Assembly (NCBI GenBank): GCA_013398175.1
Contig: VZRZ01005377.1
Location: 636,896-700,895 of the forward strand
Source: Climacteris rufus
Lineage: Eukaryota > Chordata > Aves > Passeriformes > Climacteridae
Direction of reading: 5' to 3'
DNA: 64,000 nt
Both the position numbers and the translations under genes were made by a program. The notes below the pieces were generated by a model that made no database searches, was not told the origin of the DNA, and saw only the letters and a program-made list of their open reading frames with translations. Positions 21,481 through 33,600 of the stretch are shown in pieces; the stretch's first letter is position 1, and each line of letters opens with the position of its first letter.

Positions 21481-24376
21481 TTCACCCAGCACACAGAAGC
21501 AAATGCCCAGTTCTGGGTTCTGCTTAGGTCATTTTTGCTGCCTGTGATAATTGTTTCTATTATTTTTCATTGTTATGGTCTGTTTTTTAAAATTTATTCT
21601 TACTGTTTTTACTTTTCAGAAGAGCTGGGAAATGGTTACAACCTGGGGGTGATGATGGTAAAACTCACTACATAATTCCTGAGTACTGTGGGAGATACAT
21701 CCTCCCATCATAACATTTTTATGGCAAGTTTAATGTTCGGCTCATCTGGAATAAGCTGTGAGAGCCACACTACAGGAAGCTGTCAGGGTTACTGCCGATT
21801 TTTTATTCTCTTTGGAGAAGAAGAAAACACAGGCTTCTGTCCTCAGTGGATTCTGTGATTTGTGAAGCACTGAAAAGAGATCAGATTTCTGCAGAAAAGG
21901 AATATCCAATTGGTAACTATTTGTGCCAATTCCAGTTCAAACATAAGCCTTTCTTATACAAATAGTTCATGGCAGAGCAAGAGGTATTAAGAGGGATGTG
22001 AGCTGTAACCAGAGTGGAGGGAATGCTAATATTTTGTCCGGACTGGGGTTTGGGAGGTGGGTTTATTGCAGTTTAGAATAAGAATTGAGAAATTCTGGAA
22101 CAGTGCTGTGCTTTATTTTTGTTCTGTTGTGAAATTCCATCCTTACAGCTCTGTCTTTCTGTCCATGCAGGAAAAGCATTTTCTTTTCCAAATGGGCTAG
22201 ACTCTGCATTTTATATGCTACCCCACATTGTGGGCACTGCAAAATGGTATCAAACCAAGAAGCGGCAGCACAGGGCTGTGCTGCCCAACCCTTTGCAAGC
22301 AAACTACTGATGGGGAAAAAGGTGGGGAGGAATTTATTACTTCTTTTTAAGTGCTGCAGCCACTCTCTTCTGCCACATGGAGCACAGGAGGGGGTAGTGA
22401 CATACTTCTGACCCCCCTTTTTGTCCCCCCCTCCTTCTCCGCCTTCTTTCTGAAGAGTTGCTCCTGTGTTCCCTTGAGCAAAGAGGCTGTGATTCTTGGC
22501 AGACTTCATGTCAGCTACTCAGGTCAGGGGGAAGTCATTACTTCCTCCTCCCACACTCCTCAGTCATGTTAGGTTAGGACAAGACTTTGCAAGACGTTGC
22601 CCAATATTTGCAATGTGTCTTTCCCATAAAGGAAGAAACTGAAATGCGTCATAAATCTTAAAATTCCAGAAAATGAAGCTGCTTCATTGATAGGTGAAAA
22701 TGTACCAAAATATAATAAATAAGGAATTTGAATATAGCTGTGGTTACAGCTCTGGTCCAGGGATGGGGAGAACTTGAATTCTCTTGACCTCACCTCAAAC
22801 CTATTTGGATTTTTGATTAGGCTGAGGTGCAGTCTGTCTTTGTTGTTTTTATTGCCCTTATGTGTCAATAATTTCATGGCAGTTAACTGCCTTTGCTGGT
22901 AGATTCAAAAACCTTTGACAATAGAAGGGCCTTTATTTTCCCAGCTGAAAAGAGATTATCCACCTGGGAAGGAGAAATGGGAGGCTTTCCTGTGTATTGT
23001 GTGCCTTTGTTGTAAAGCAGTCGGAGACAGTGAATAAACCTTCACTATTGTTGTAAGGCTTAATTTATCAAATACAGTTAGCAATAAGGCTACAATGACA
23101 GCAGTAAAACCATAATGAGGGTCTTTGGTCATGGAAATAACATTGGGATCTAGGCTAACATGTTTAAAGGAAAAGAGAAAAGTGGACAGGCTAGTAGAAA
23201 CATTACTGAGCCTTCTATCCCAAACCTATTTCTCTTAGATAATCACATTCCCCATTATTACTGTAGAATTTGGTAATGTAACAGACATTTATTTCTTATC
23301 ACTGTTACAAGTAACACAAGCCCCACAGGAAGAACAATCCCAAGGAGACCACACAGGACTTAGCTAGGGAAACAAGTTGCCTGCTATGGAAAGGGAACTC
23401 TGCATTAGTATCATGATCACTGTGGACCATTTCCTGTTAAAAGGAGTTGCCATCTTATCCATTAATAAAATTTTATAAACTTGGTAATTTCACCACTTAC
23501 ACACTATCTTCACCAAGTAGTGGAAGCCAAACAGGCTTTATGGTGTGGTGGCCTAAATCCCTTCTCCCTGAAATTCCCCTTTCCCTCCCCACCATCTTAA
23601 AGGAAAATTCTGGGTCCTGGTATGATATCAGACAGCAGACAGCTAAGCAAACACCTAAATGCTGCAAAGCATCACTAGTGGCAGTGCCTGCTCCAAAAGA
23701 ATTAACATCAAACTCCTGTGCTCTCATTTTTTCCGTGAGCAAGGTGCTCCAAAGCTGGCTCATGCCTGTTGATAATACTGCCATACCTTTCCAAAGATTT
23801 CAAATCAGAAGCAATTAAAAGGGGGCATTTCTTCATGTTGCTCACACCTTTCCATTTGGGATACACTGCATTTTCCAGGTTATAAAGATCGTGTGTGTTG
23901 ATGTTGTTCCTAAATGTCTGGTGGAGCTGGATGCCATATCTGATGGAATGCTCTTGCAATGGCACTGCAGCAGACTGGACTAAGCTTCCAATAATAAGCA
24001 CTGACACTAACATAAATATTTGTGGTTATGCTTCCCATTTTTTCCTTATAGGAAACAAGTTAAAAATTTTAAATACTTCAGTAATGTGATCAGTAGACAG
24101 TAGTGGGAAAAATTTCCTCCAAGACTTGATTTGTGATCAAAATAAGGAAGGAAGATCTGAAAGACCAGAAAATATGTTTGTTAATCAGGATATGACACTT
24201 TCCAACATCTGGATGTCAAAGCAAGTGTTTTGAATTCAATACTATTAACATGTGTCACTTAAATGAATTTTTTTCTTTCAGAGATGATTGGGTGGTTGCA
24301 ATTTTTGGCAATGATTTAGCAGTCTGTTGCTTACATTACCTGACCCATGGTCTGTTTGTCTTATGATGTCTGTGGG

Positions 24377-24401
24377 AAAACAAAACAAAACAAAACAAAA
24401 C
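24377..24401 (+). repeat. (AAAAC)5 microsatellite
   Basis: Five AAAAC units in tandem, then CCCAGTTCCC. Confidence 0.9.
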
Positions 24402-25830
24402 CCAGTTCCCTCCCCCTGCTTCGCCTTCCCTCTCCTCAATCCTGAAAATAGCTCAGGACCCAGAAAAAAAAGCTCTAGGACTGAGTCTCATCCTCTCAGT
24501 GAACCATTCTGACCGGAGGGTAACCTCATGGGATTAGTGCTGATTTTGTCTATGACATCATGTAACACCAAACAAAAAAGTATCTGATTCTTCTGAAAAT
24601 CAAAGAGACACGATTAAACAGAATATAACAGCCTGGGAATGTAGAAAAGAAAGTTTGAATAAAAGGTCAGAGAAAGATCAGGCATCAGCTCTCGCTCTCT
24701 GCAAAATGATAAAACTAACAGGGAGCAGTGACAGCTTCCCCTGATCAAAAAGCTCCTTTCTTTGCAGTGTAAACAACTGCAGTCAGTGTTCTTGAAATCC
24801 CAGACTGAAACATCAACCAACGCTGGAAAATAAGATTCCCCAGAATGCTTTCCATATCCTAGGCATAACCTGTGGCTGATGTTTCAGGGGGTTTTATTTC
24901 CTGTGACTGGGATTCACTGTCTAAAAGAGGCTGTTGCATGAGTAGAAGGGAAAAAGGTTTTGTGTGTGGATTCTGACCTCAAGAGTGTGAAACAAATATT
25001 TTGTTTCAAATCATCCCTTAACCCATTTCAGCAGTAAATTAAGTGACCAGTATTATAAACCAAGAAAAAAGTAGGGAAGTGTGGCTTTGGAGGAATGAAT
25101 AAAAAATGAAGCTAGCAAAGAATAACTCTTCCAAGCTAAAGCTGGGTGTCTAATTTTTTGCTGAATAACTTGTTTTGAAGAATAAGAGTCTCTTGCTCTT
25201 GCCAGGTCCCTGCAGCTAGATTTTATAGCTACAATGAACAAGTATGCATCTGTATAAATGCTCTTTAATTTTCTTTTTACATCATATTTACACTGCTCAG
25301 ACAGTAAAACTGCTGAATGTTTTAATTAGCACTCCCATGGCTATGAGGTTGTTTGAAACTTTTGGGCGATGTGAAAAGGCTGGCACACAAATAAAGACTG
25401 CAGTCGCTCGATGCTCACAAAGGGGGCGAGATGTTTAAAGTGCACCAATTGTATTTGTTTTGGGCTGGGGACCGGCTGTGGGGTGGCCTGAGTGTGCCGA
25501 GTGCCGGATTCCTCAGCCCTTACGCACAGGACCAACCCGCAGCGTTCCTTGGGCTGGCGCTGGATCCCATGGGACATCTCTAAGGAGCCTGCACTGCTCA
25601 GCGGGAGCTCAGGGTTGCAAAGTCAGACTCAGGGAGAGTTGGAGCCTGTCCCTGCTCGAGGCTTGTTTTGCCAGCATTTGTCACCTGCCGAAGCAGAGGT
25701 GGGGAAAGTTTCACCCTCAACATTTTCAGAAATTCCCTGGTGAGGTTATTAAGAAGAAATCAAGTCCTTTGAATGAAATGAAAGCTTTCTATGGAATCCT
25801 TGTTTTTATTAATGCAATTTAAATGTAATT

Positions 25831-25905
25831 ATCATAGACTTGTAGAATATACGAGGCTGGAAAACACCTCGGGAGATCATAGAGTCCAACCTCATTAAGA
25901 ACAGT
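25831..25905 (-). mobile_element. CR1 LINE 3' tip, minus orientation
   Basis: ATCATAGACTTGTAGAATAT, GGCTGGAAAACACC and GAGATCATAGAGTCCAACCT follow the reverse complement of the CR1 3' terminus. Only the last 75 bp or so are recognisable, so this is a short, 5'-truncated copy. Confidence 0.7.
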
Positions 25906-26120
25906 ATTTTGCATGTAAATGTGGAGCTGGCAAAACCTGCTGGCTGCAGAGTATCTCCCGTCTTTGTTTATTCATAGAATACATATGACTGTGAAAACTG
26001 TCAAACACTGGCCTGTCAATTAATTTCAGCCACAATCCAGCCCTTGGGAGGAGAACAGCTCCTCTGTGGGCTCTGTGTTGACTCTACCAACACAGTTGTT
26101 AATCACCAGAGGACAGCACC

Positions 26121-26178
26121 ACTGGAAGAAGACTTCAAGAGATGATCTAATGCAACTGCTATATTGAGGCAGGACCAA
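26121..26178 (-). mobile_element. Possible CR1 remnant, minus orientation
   Basis: GACTTCAAGAGATGATCTAA followed by TGCAACTGC and TTGAGGCAGGACCA resembles the CR1 block for GACCTCAAGAGATCATCTAG and the CTGCTCAAGCAGG stretch. It is short and diverged; chance similarity is possible. It may be a second piece of the element at 25831. Confidence 0.4.
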
Positions 26179-26868
26179 GAATCTCAATGCTATGTGAGCT
26201 TACTGTGTTTGCAATGTAGACATTTGCACCCAAAGACCTAAGCTGAAACCATGAATGGAACTCTGACCTTTTTTGTAACATCCCTGAAACTTTCATAGCT
26301 TAGATTTTAATCTGACAAGTGATTGCTCTTAACTTGTACTCAGCATCCGCCTGAAGACCAAAGGAGCAGTCTTTCACTTGGTATTGGAGAGAAAAAAGAA
26401 AATATTGGGACACAGTAAGTAAATATGCTCAGGGACTTGAGAAGGCTGTTAAAAAAGAAAATTCATGAAATTTATAGTTCAGGTGGGTGCTAGAAAAAAT
26501 ATGACATGAAATTAAAAAAAAGAAGAACAAACAAAGAAAGAGGAAAAATGTAGGTGAAAGAAACTAAGATGACAAGCAGTGACAGAGAAAAGATTTTCCT
26601 CATGTTTCTTCAATTAAAGAAAGATTATTATAAGGATACAGAGGGGATTGTACTGCAGAGGGTATTTGTCATTTCTGCTTGTGAGGTGTCTTAAAGGTGA
26701 GATTTTGTCTGAAGAACCACAGGCCAATAACAAAGAAAAAGCTGAAGCACTCATCTGAGACAACCCCAAAATTCATTAACGTTACATTTTTGATAGTTTG
26801 GATTCTCAAGTTTTAATATAATTACATTGTTCTATCTGAATTCTGGTTTGAGGTCAGCTTCTGGTTCT

Positions 26869-26881
26869 TGCCATCTTGTGG
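26869..26881 (+). promoter_or_regulatory. CTCF-like core motif
   Basis: TGCCATCTTGTGG matches the CTCF core (YGCCMYCTRSTGG) with one mismatch. It is followed by CGTGGTGCTGCACTGCG, a locally CpG-richer context. A single motif match of this kind has limited predictive value. Confidence 0.3.
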
Positions 26882-26961
26882 CGTGGTGCTGCACTGCGAC
26901 CATCCCTCAGCTTCCCTGCAGATACAGAAGCTGGAAAACAAAGTGCTTTCATAAAAGGCTC

Positions 26962-26994
26962 ACAAAAAAACCAAAAAAAACCAAAAAAAACCCC
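26962..26994 (+). repeat. (CCAAAAAAAA)n repeat
   Basis: Three A-runs of seven or eight separated by CC, ending in CCCC. Period about 10 bp. Confidence 0.85.
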
Positions 26995-28243
26995 ACATTT
27001 ATTTGATGATTTCTTTCTATAATTTGTAGTATTTTTCCTGTCTAGGGCTTAATTTAAATCATGTTTCTCTCTTTTTTCCCCAGTTCTTAAAAGGAGTCCA
27101 TCCTCAGTCTGGAACGCAAGACTGACAAAAATTACCTCTCTCCAAGTATTTCTAGCCCCATCTCTTGGGCCATTTCCTACTTGTATAGCCACAGTGTCTC
27201 CACACTCTTCTTCTTGAAGCTGCACTTGGATTTGAAATACTCCAGTTCATCATAGTCTTCACTGTATCTTAGACACTCCTTTGACAATGCTAAGACCATT
27301 TCTTAACAGTCCTTTAATAAGGAGCTGTACAGGTCAAGTTCCAGTCCTCCTCCCCCTTTTATCTTACCATTCCTATCCTTCCCAGGACAATACACTTTTA
27401 AGCAGGAGATAGTCAAAGAAGGGAAAGCAGACCTTTGGAACCTCCAGACTTTCAAGCGAACCACTATACTATTGCAATGCTCTTTGTTGCAGTAGTCCAC
27501 ACACAGGAGCCAAGTCCCCCAGAGTTACCACAGGTGTTTCCTATTTTTGATATTCTAAATATTGGGCATGTGTGCTATTAGTGACATGCTATTGTGCTTC
27601 AAGGTGCTGGAAAATGATTAATGTGTAAGGGTGTCTGCTGCCAGCTTCTGATCCAAGTTCACTGACTTTCAGTTCACTGGTTAGGAAAAGTCATGTCTTG
27701 TGCAGTAGTTCTGTCTCAGCAATCTTCCTCACTGAGAGGTCTCCACGGAAGACATCTGAAGCTTTGCTGACTTTCAGTTAATCTCAGACTTTTCCAATCA
27801 TAGTAAGAGTTGAGTGGTTTTGACACCGGGTCCTCTCTCTCCCAGTTTGCCAGAATGATGACTTCATTCTGAGCTTGAAGAACTTGGAGGTCAGTCAAAA
27901 AGATGTCTTACTAACTGGTTTACCTAAGGCTGTCCCACTGGGGCTGTCCTTGTTATTTGATAAGCCTGGGACCCAGTAAGAAAAAACCTGTGTGTAACAA
28001 GCCTGCAGAGGCAGTAGTTCTGTTTAACAGGATTCCAGTAATGAGCTTAGGCTTTCTTGTCCGACTTATATTGTGAGAAGAAAATGTATCCTTAAGTGTC
28101 TTAGTGTGTAGACCTGGTTGCAAAAAAGTGCAAGAGAAGGAATAAATAAATAGATGAGTTAAACTTTTAAAAAAAAATCCAACTCAAAGTTCATGTCAAG
28201 GTTTCATTTGTTTGCTTGCTTTCTTGATTTTTTTTTTTTAAAC

Positions 28244-28276
28244 AGCAACAACAAAAATAACAACAACAAGAATACC
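28244..28276 (+). repeat. (CAA)n-like microsatellite
   Basis: CAGCAACAACAAAAATAACA and further CAACAACAAG units, preceded by a T-rich run at 28229-28239. Confidence 0.8.
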
Positions 28277-28440
28277 AAATTGAAAGCCAAGTGAAATCAT
28301 GAATAAAGAGGCTTCTTTGCCCTATGAATTTGATAAAAATCCACAAGCTATATCCAGATACAAGAATTTTGCACCTCTGTGTTTATCCTTAGGAGGACTT
28401 AAGAGAGCTTGTGCTGTTCCTTGCTGGAGGTGGAATGCAG

Positions 28441-28660
28441 AATCATGGAATGAATCATAGAATGGTTTGTGTTGGAAGAGACTTTAAGGATCATCTCGTT
28501 CCAGCTCCCTGCCATGGGCAGGGCCACCTTCCACTAGACAAGGTTTCTCAATGCCCCATCCAACCTGGCCTTGAACACTGTCAGGAATGGGGCACCCACA
28601 ACTTCTCTGGGTAACCTGTTCCAGTGCCGCAGCTTTGTACTGTCTGATGTGTAAAAATCC
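28441..28660 (-). mobile_element. CR1 LINE 3' end, minus orientation
   Basis: This is one of the clearer CR1 copies: AATCATAGAATGGTTTGTGT, GGAAGAGACTTTAAGGATCA, CTGCCATGGGCAGGGCCACC, TTCCACTAGACAAGG, CCATCCAACCTGGCCTTGAA and GGGTAACCTGTTCCAGTGCC follow in the order of the reversed CR1 3' UTR. It is 5'-truncated after about 220 bp. The relatively low divergence suggests a younger insertion than the copies at 556 or 60800. Confidence 0.93.
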
Positions 28661-30609
28661 CCTTGAGTGCTAGTAGATCACCTGAGGAGAATTTAAACAG
28701 GTTTCTCCAATATTTTTGTGTTGAGGAAACATGCTTTTTCTTGCAGCTGGTATGAATTTTAGCTTCAGTGAGTTTTTCATCTTTTTCAGGGAGATGTTTC
28801 GTGGTAAATAACACCACCATTTCTATGTTAAAATGTGCAGTGCAAAAGTAAGGTGCTGAAATAGCAGGTCTCTCCTGACAGTGGTAGTGAGCTCTGTGCT
28901 AACTGATCGGAGCAATACGGAGAGCAGGAGCTGCACACACCACAAGGATGATGAAGAGCTGAGGCTTCATGCCTGCCAAAGGGAAAGCCTAAAAAACAAA
29001 AGGACTGTGGGCTGTCTTCCCATCACATTCAGAGCTGCACTTGACAGCGACAAGGACTAAGAGTGCCCTGCACTCTCAGCCTGCGTCCATACAGATATAG
29101 GATGTTCAGTCTCTGTCCCAATTTCACCTATTTGTTTTTTTTGTTTTTTTCACAGTAGCTGTAAATGTTTGCTCCTAGAGAAGACTACTCAAGCTAGGGG
29201 AAGGCGAGGGTAGAGTATGGGAAATGGTGAAATAAACCCCCTCCTCACTCATACTTGCCACACACTCCCTACAAGACACAGCTGCTTGATGATACATGCT
29301 ACAAGTCTGAATCATAACACATGCACACACCAAAAAAAGAAAAAAAAAGAGTGGCTACATACCAAAGTGTGAAAGAGTCAGAGAGAGAAAAAAGGCTAAC
29401 AAAAAGGAGAATAGAAACCATGTTAAACACTGGTTTCCTTTCAGAGTTTTGACTGATATCTGGGGGCCAACAATGAGTATACCACATAAGAGACCCTTTT
29501 CACCTTGCCCAAAGTAATGAGCTCATGTTTGCAGATTGCCTAACACTTTGTTTTCAAGCCAAAAGTATCAGATTTACACTCGAGTAACAAATTATTACAA
29601 TGTGGGAAGAGGTTATGGACAAAGTACAAATCTGTGGGATCATCAACCATCTACGATTTTGTCTGTTAGACCATGTGATACAAAAGAGCACCGTAGCTCC
29701 TAACAGGGGAAAGATGGAATGGTGCAGTGCTATTCACTCCCTGACACTTCAGGATACTTCATTAATGTAAAGCAACTATACATGTATTTAAAAATGCCTT
29801 CAGTTGGCTCATTTGCTTTGTGAAGTTCCTCATTTTAATAATAAGTAAGCGTAGTTTTGAAAGTTGTGGGGAAAAATACACTGGGTACCTTCTTCCAAGA
29901 CGAATATTTGTTTTTCTGCTCCTTGGTAAGATGAAGCCCTGAAAACAAGCTCCAGTTGCCCAGCTGCTGCTTTCTTTGCAGGCAGGAGCCCATGGATGCA
30001 AGTCATGAGTGTGTGTGTGTTTCTGTTCATTCCATTCATCTACTCTCATCTACCTGCTTCATTCTCCAGTTCTCCGCTAACCCTGTAGTCAGAACTAAAT
30101 CAAAGGAGAACTTGGACTTAAATGAAGACTATTAAGTTGTTTCAGTAGATCCTATTTGATAATTCAGCATTCATTGCCTCACTATGTCTTCAATAACTAC
30201 TTGAGCAAGAGTCACTTTTGGGTGTCCATGGAACACCTCAAAAATTTTAATACATTTTAGGTATGACATGATACGCTCTCTGCTTGTTTTCTGCCTTGGC
30301 AAGCATAGTAAATATTTTGACCAAAATTAAATTAATTGACTTCTCATCTGTTTCTGCAAATATTTGTTGCTATACAGTTGGATGTTTTTAGGGGCACTGC
30401 TTCCCTGTGTGCTGAAACTCCTTTCTTCCCCTGCTTTATTTTAATTACTGATTGGAGATGATTGCTGTAAATACATGACAACCTGAGTCACTTTCTTCAT
30501 TTTATAGTTTGAAAAATCCATCTCTAATCCTGGATTAGAAAACCTTAAAAGATAATTGTTCTGTTTTGAGTATTTAGATACTAGAAAATGTTTAAATCAA
30601 TGCTCCTTC

Positions 30610-30623
30610 CTCTCTCTCTCTCT
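30610..30623 (+). repeat. (CT)7 dinucleotide repeat
   Basis: Seven CT units within a pyrimidine-rich stretch. Confidence 0.85.
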
Positions 30624-33600
30624 GCCCTTCCACCACCCCTTGCTCACTTTCGCTCTTGATGTCTTATTGAACAGGAAAAGGGAGGGGGAAAATGCAAGGC
30701 TTGAAGGAAAGTCTCAAAGTCATGAGGTACAAATCCATTTTCCATATTCTTGCCCTGTTTCCATTTCCCCAGGGTCCTTGAAGGCAAAGATAAAAGTATC
30801 TCAGATGGCCAACAAAGTGTCTCTGCTTGATTTTACTGAAAGGGAGAACATGAGACAAAACAGATTTCAGTGTGGTTGCCATTTAAATTAGCTATAGAAA
30901 ATTGTGATGATGGTCTGAGTTAATTAATAAATCATTATTACAATTTCATATATTAATATTCTGACTACTATGAAAAGTCTTCATGGCTTTGAGAATACTG
31001 CAAAAGCCAAATACTGCTTTGTTGTAAGGCATTTAATAGATTATTTCCTTCTGTGAACAATATTCTACAGAAGATAATTTAATGCCTCAGAGGAGAAAAT
31101 ACATATTTCTACGGTTGTGCCATAAAGAACTGAGTTTGGGAAAATTTCCTGAATTTGCTTCTTTGCTGTGGGTGCAGAAGGCTTTTTTCATTTCTCAGCA
31201 GAATTGACTCAGTGACTCTTCTGAGCAGTTTAAGAGAGCAGTGTCTATTGTTATTTATTATGTTCAGTACCGTGCACAAAGCACTTGCCTGAAGGAATTA
31301 GTGAGAGCAGCATGGTGCTCTTCATTTCCACCTGGGGAAATACCCTCACTGTCCTACTTTTCCTGACCTTCCTCTTAGAAAACCTCAATCCTCTACTGTC
31401 ACATGCTCTTCCCTCCCACTCTCCAGTGAAATCCCTCTGCATCCTCATCTGGCTTCAAAGAGCAGCTTGAGGTGAGAAAGGCTTGGGGTTGAGCTGGGCG
31501 TCTCCATGATAGCAACTCAGTGTTACTGATGACGTACTTTGATGATGTGTGAATCACACACAAAAATACAAAAAAAAAGAAATGTATTTTGAGTCCATTG
31601 GAAATACTTTATGTAGCTTGAAATTAAGTGTTCCAGTGAATGATCAGTTTAATAAATTGTAAATAATGAAATAAGAAAAGAAATACATTTTAAAAATCCA
31701 GAATCAAATATTTTTGATTCTTCAAAATTCCACTCCCATTTTATTTTATTAATTTTTTTTATCAACAGGGATATGAATTTGAAGGGAACTTTCAATCCCC
31801 TGAAACTCAATATTTTATTACCTTTGTGTTTTGCACACTGTTGCCTTTAAATAAGCTGCTGAAAGCTGGAACACATTTTCAAGGTTCTAAATGAGCAAAA
31901 TGTTTAGTATAATCTTAAACTGCTACATTTAATTAGAAGTGCAAAATGTTCCATAGTGCTAGATGCCAAATAATAAAGAAAAGTGAATAACGCTTGCTTC
32001 TTGCAAATGCAAATTAACCTGTATTTTACTGCATGCTGTTCTGGCTAGATTGCTTCTGGTACCTGAGATAATTCAATTAAGGCAGCTTTGAGTATTTCCA
32101 TGATCCATTGAGCAAAATTGTTTGAGGAGTGGGCTGAGACCTAATCCTCTTCTCTTACTCCTGGAACAATTGGAGATTCTTCCACTGATTTAACACAGTA
32201 AAACTAGCATGAAGTATCTTCTCAGAGAAAAAAACCTGGCCCAAGGTTTCTGAAATATTTAGGTTAAGTCTCAAAGTGAAGGGCACCATATGTACCTAAT
32301 ATTATTTGGTGAGATACAAATACATCACTGCTACAGCACTCAGCACTTCGGTCACAGCTCCCTATTATAATATGCCAGGAGGCAGTGGAGGTGGGCAGCC
32401 CTTTCAAGGAAGCATTTCATCCCTAATCCTGACTCTCCCTGCCTTCCCTCTTCATTGCCTCAGCTGTTTGAGTGAGTGGTAGCTTTGACAAAGGACATGT
32501 TTGGATCATTGTTAGCTGAATGCTCTCAAATAGTTTTCCAGTATCAGGCTGGTAAATCTGCCACCATGAAGAGACTTTTCCAAACAAACATTTCTCAGGA
32601 TGATACAAAAGTCTTGAGGATGTATGACAAAATAGCTAGTATTTTCTAACAAAGCAAAAAAGAAAGATAAATTAATCTAGATATTTGTTGTTAGTGGAAA
32701 AAATATTCAAATTTCAGATAAACTCCTATCCCATGCAGAACAAATTGAACTGCAAAGTTGTTTCATGGACTAATAAGGCCTGTATCTTAAAGCCATGAGA
32801 AATACTGACCTAGCAAAAAGAAATTATTCTCATTTTGATCTGTCAATAATAAAATAGCATAACACGAGTTCTTATCATGCAGCTAACTTTATCCACATGA
32901 TGCCTCTGGTTTTGTTCTTGCATGGCCTCTTACTGTATAGACTTCACTGCTCCTCCGGGAAAAAATGGGGGAAAAAAAGCTTTGTACTTTCTCAGCTATT
33001 AGAAAATAAAATTCTTGACTTTTTTTTTCCACTCAGTGAAACCATGACTGACTTCTGTTCTTAGCCCTGCAGAGCAACTTCGGGGATACCCACACTTTCC
33101 ACTTTTTTATGGAAGACTCTATTTTCAACCACAAGAAGTTCACACATGAGGATTTCATATAAGAATAACTTAAACCATAGCACCTTCTTCATTCTCAGGT
33201 GTTAGTGCGCAAGTGGGTTGAATGCCAGTGATTTCTTTACTGAGAAGTAAACTTTAGATCATCTGTCTCCAAGAGAGAATACTGCAGATTGACAATATTA
33301 AATTTCTTTAAGAGGTGAAACAAAATACATGGGCTTACAGAAGGATTAGAAAATTATATCCCAGCTGGAAAATTTTATGGGTACAGAAAAATTGTGTGAG
33401 TGAAATACCAGTATCATAAAACAAATAACAGGAAATATGGTAATTTATGTGATAGAGAAAATTGTCACTTTCAGAATTGCCAGAAAGTCAACAGCATTTC
33501 ACCCATTTGACTTCAGAAGTGAACTTAGACCTCAGAGGCTTAAAAATATATAAAGAGAAGTGAAATGAAATAAGAGCTCATGTATGCAATAGGGATTTGC

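Noticed and set aside
22063..22509. 148-codon minus-strand frame
   Set aside because: Low-complexity composition (GEGGGDKKGG), no domain, no splice context; chance frame.
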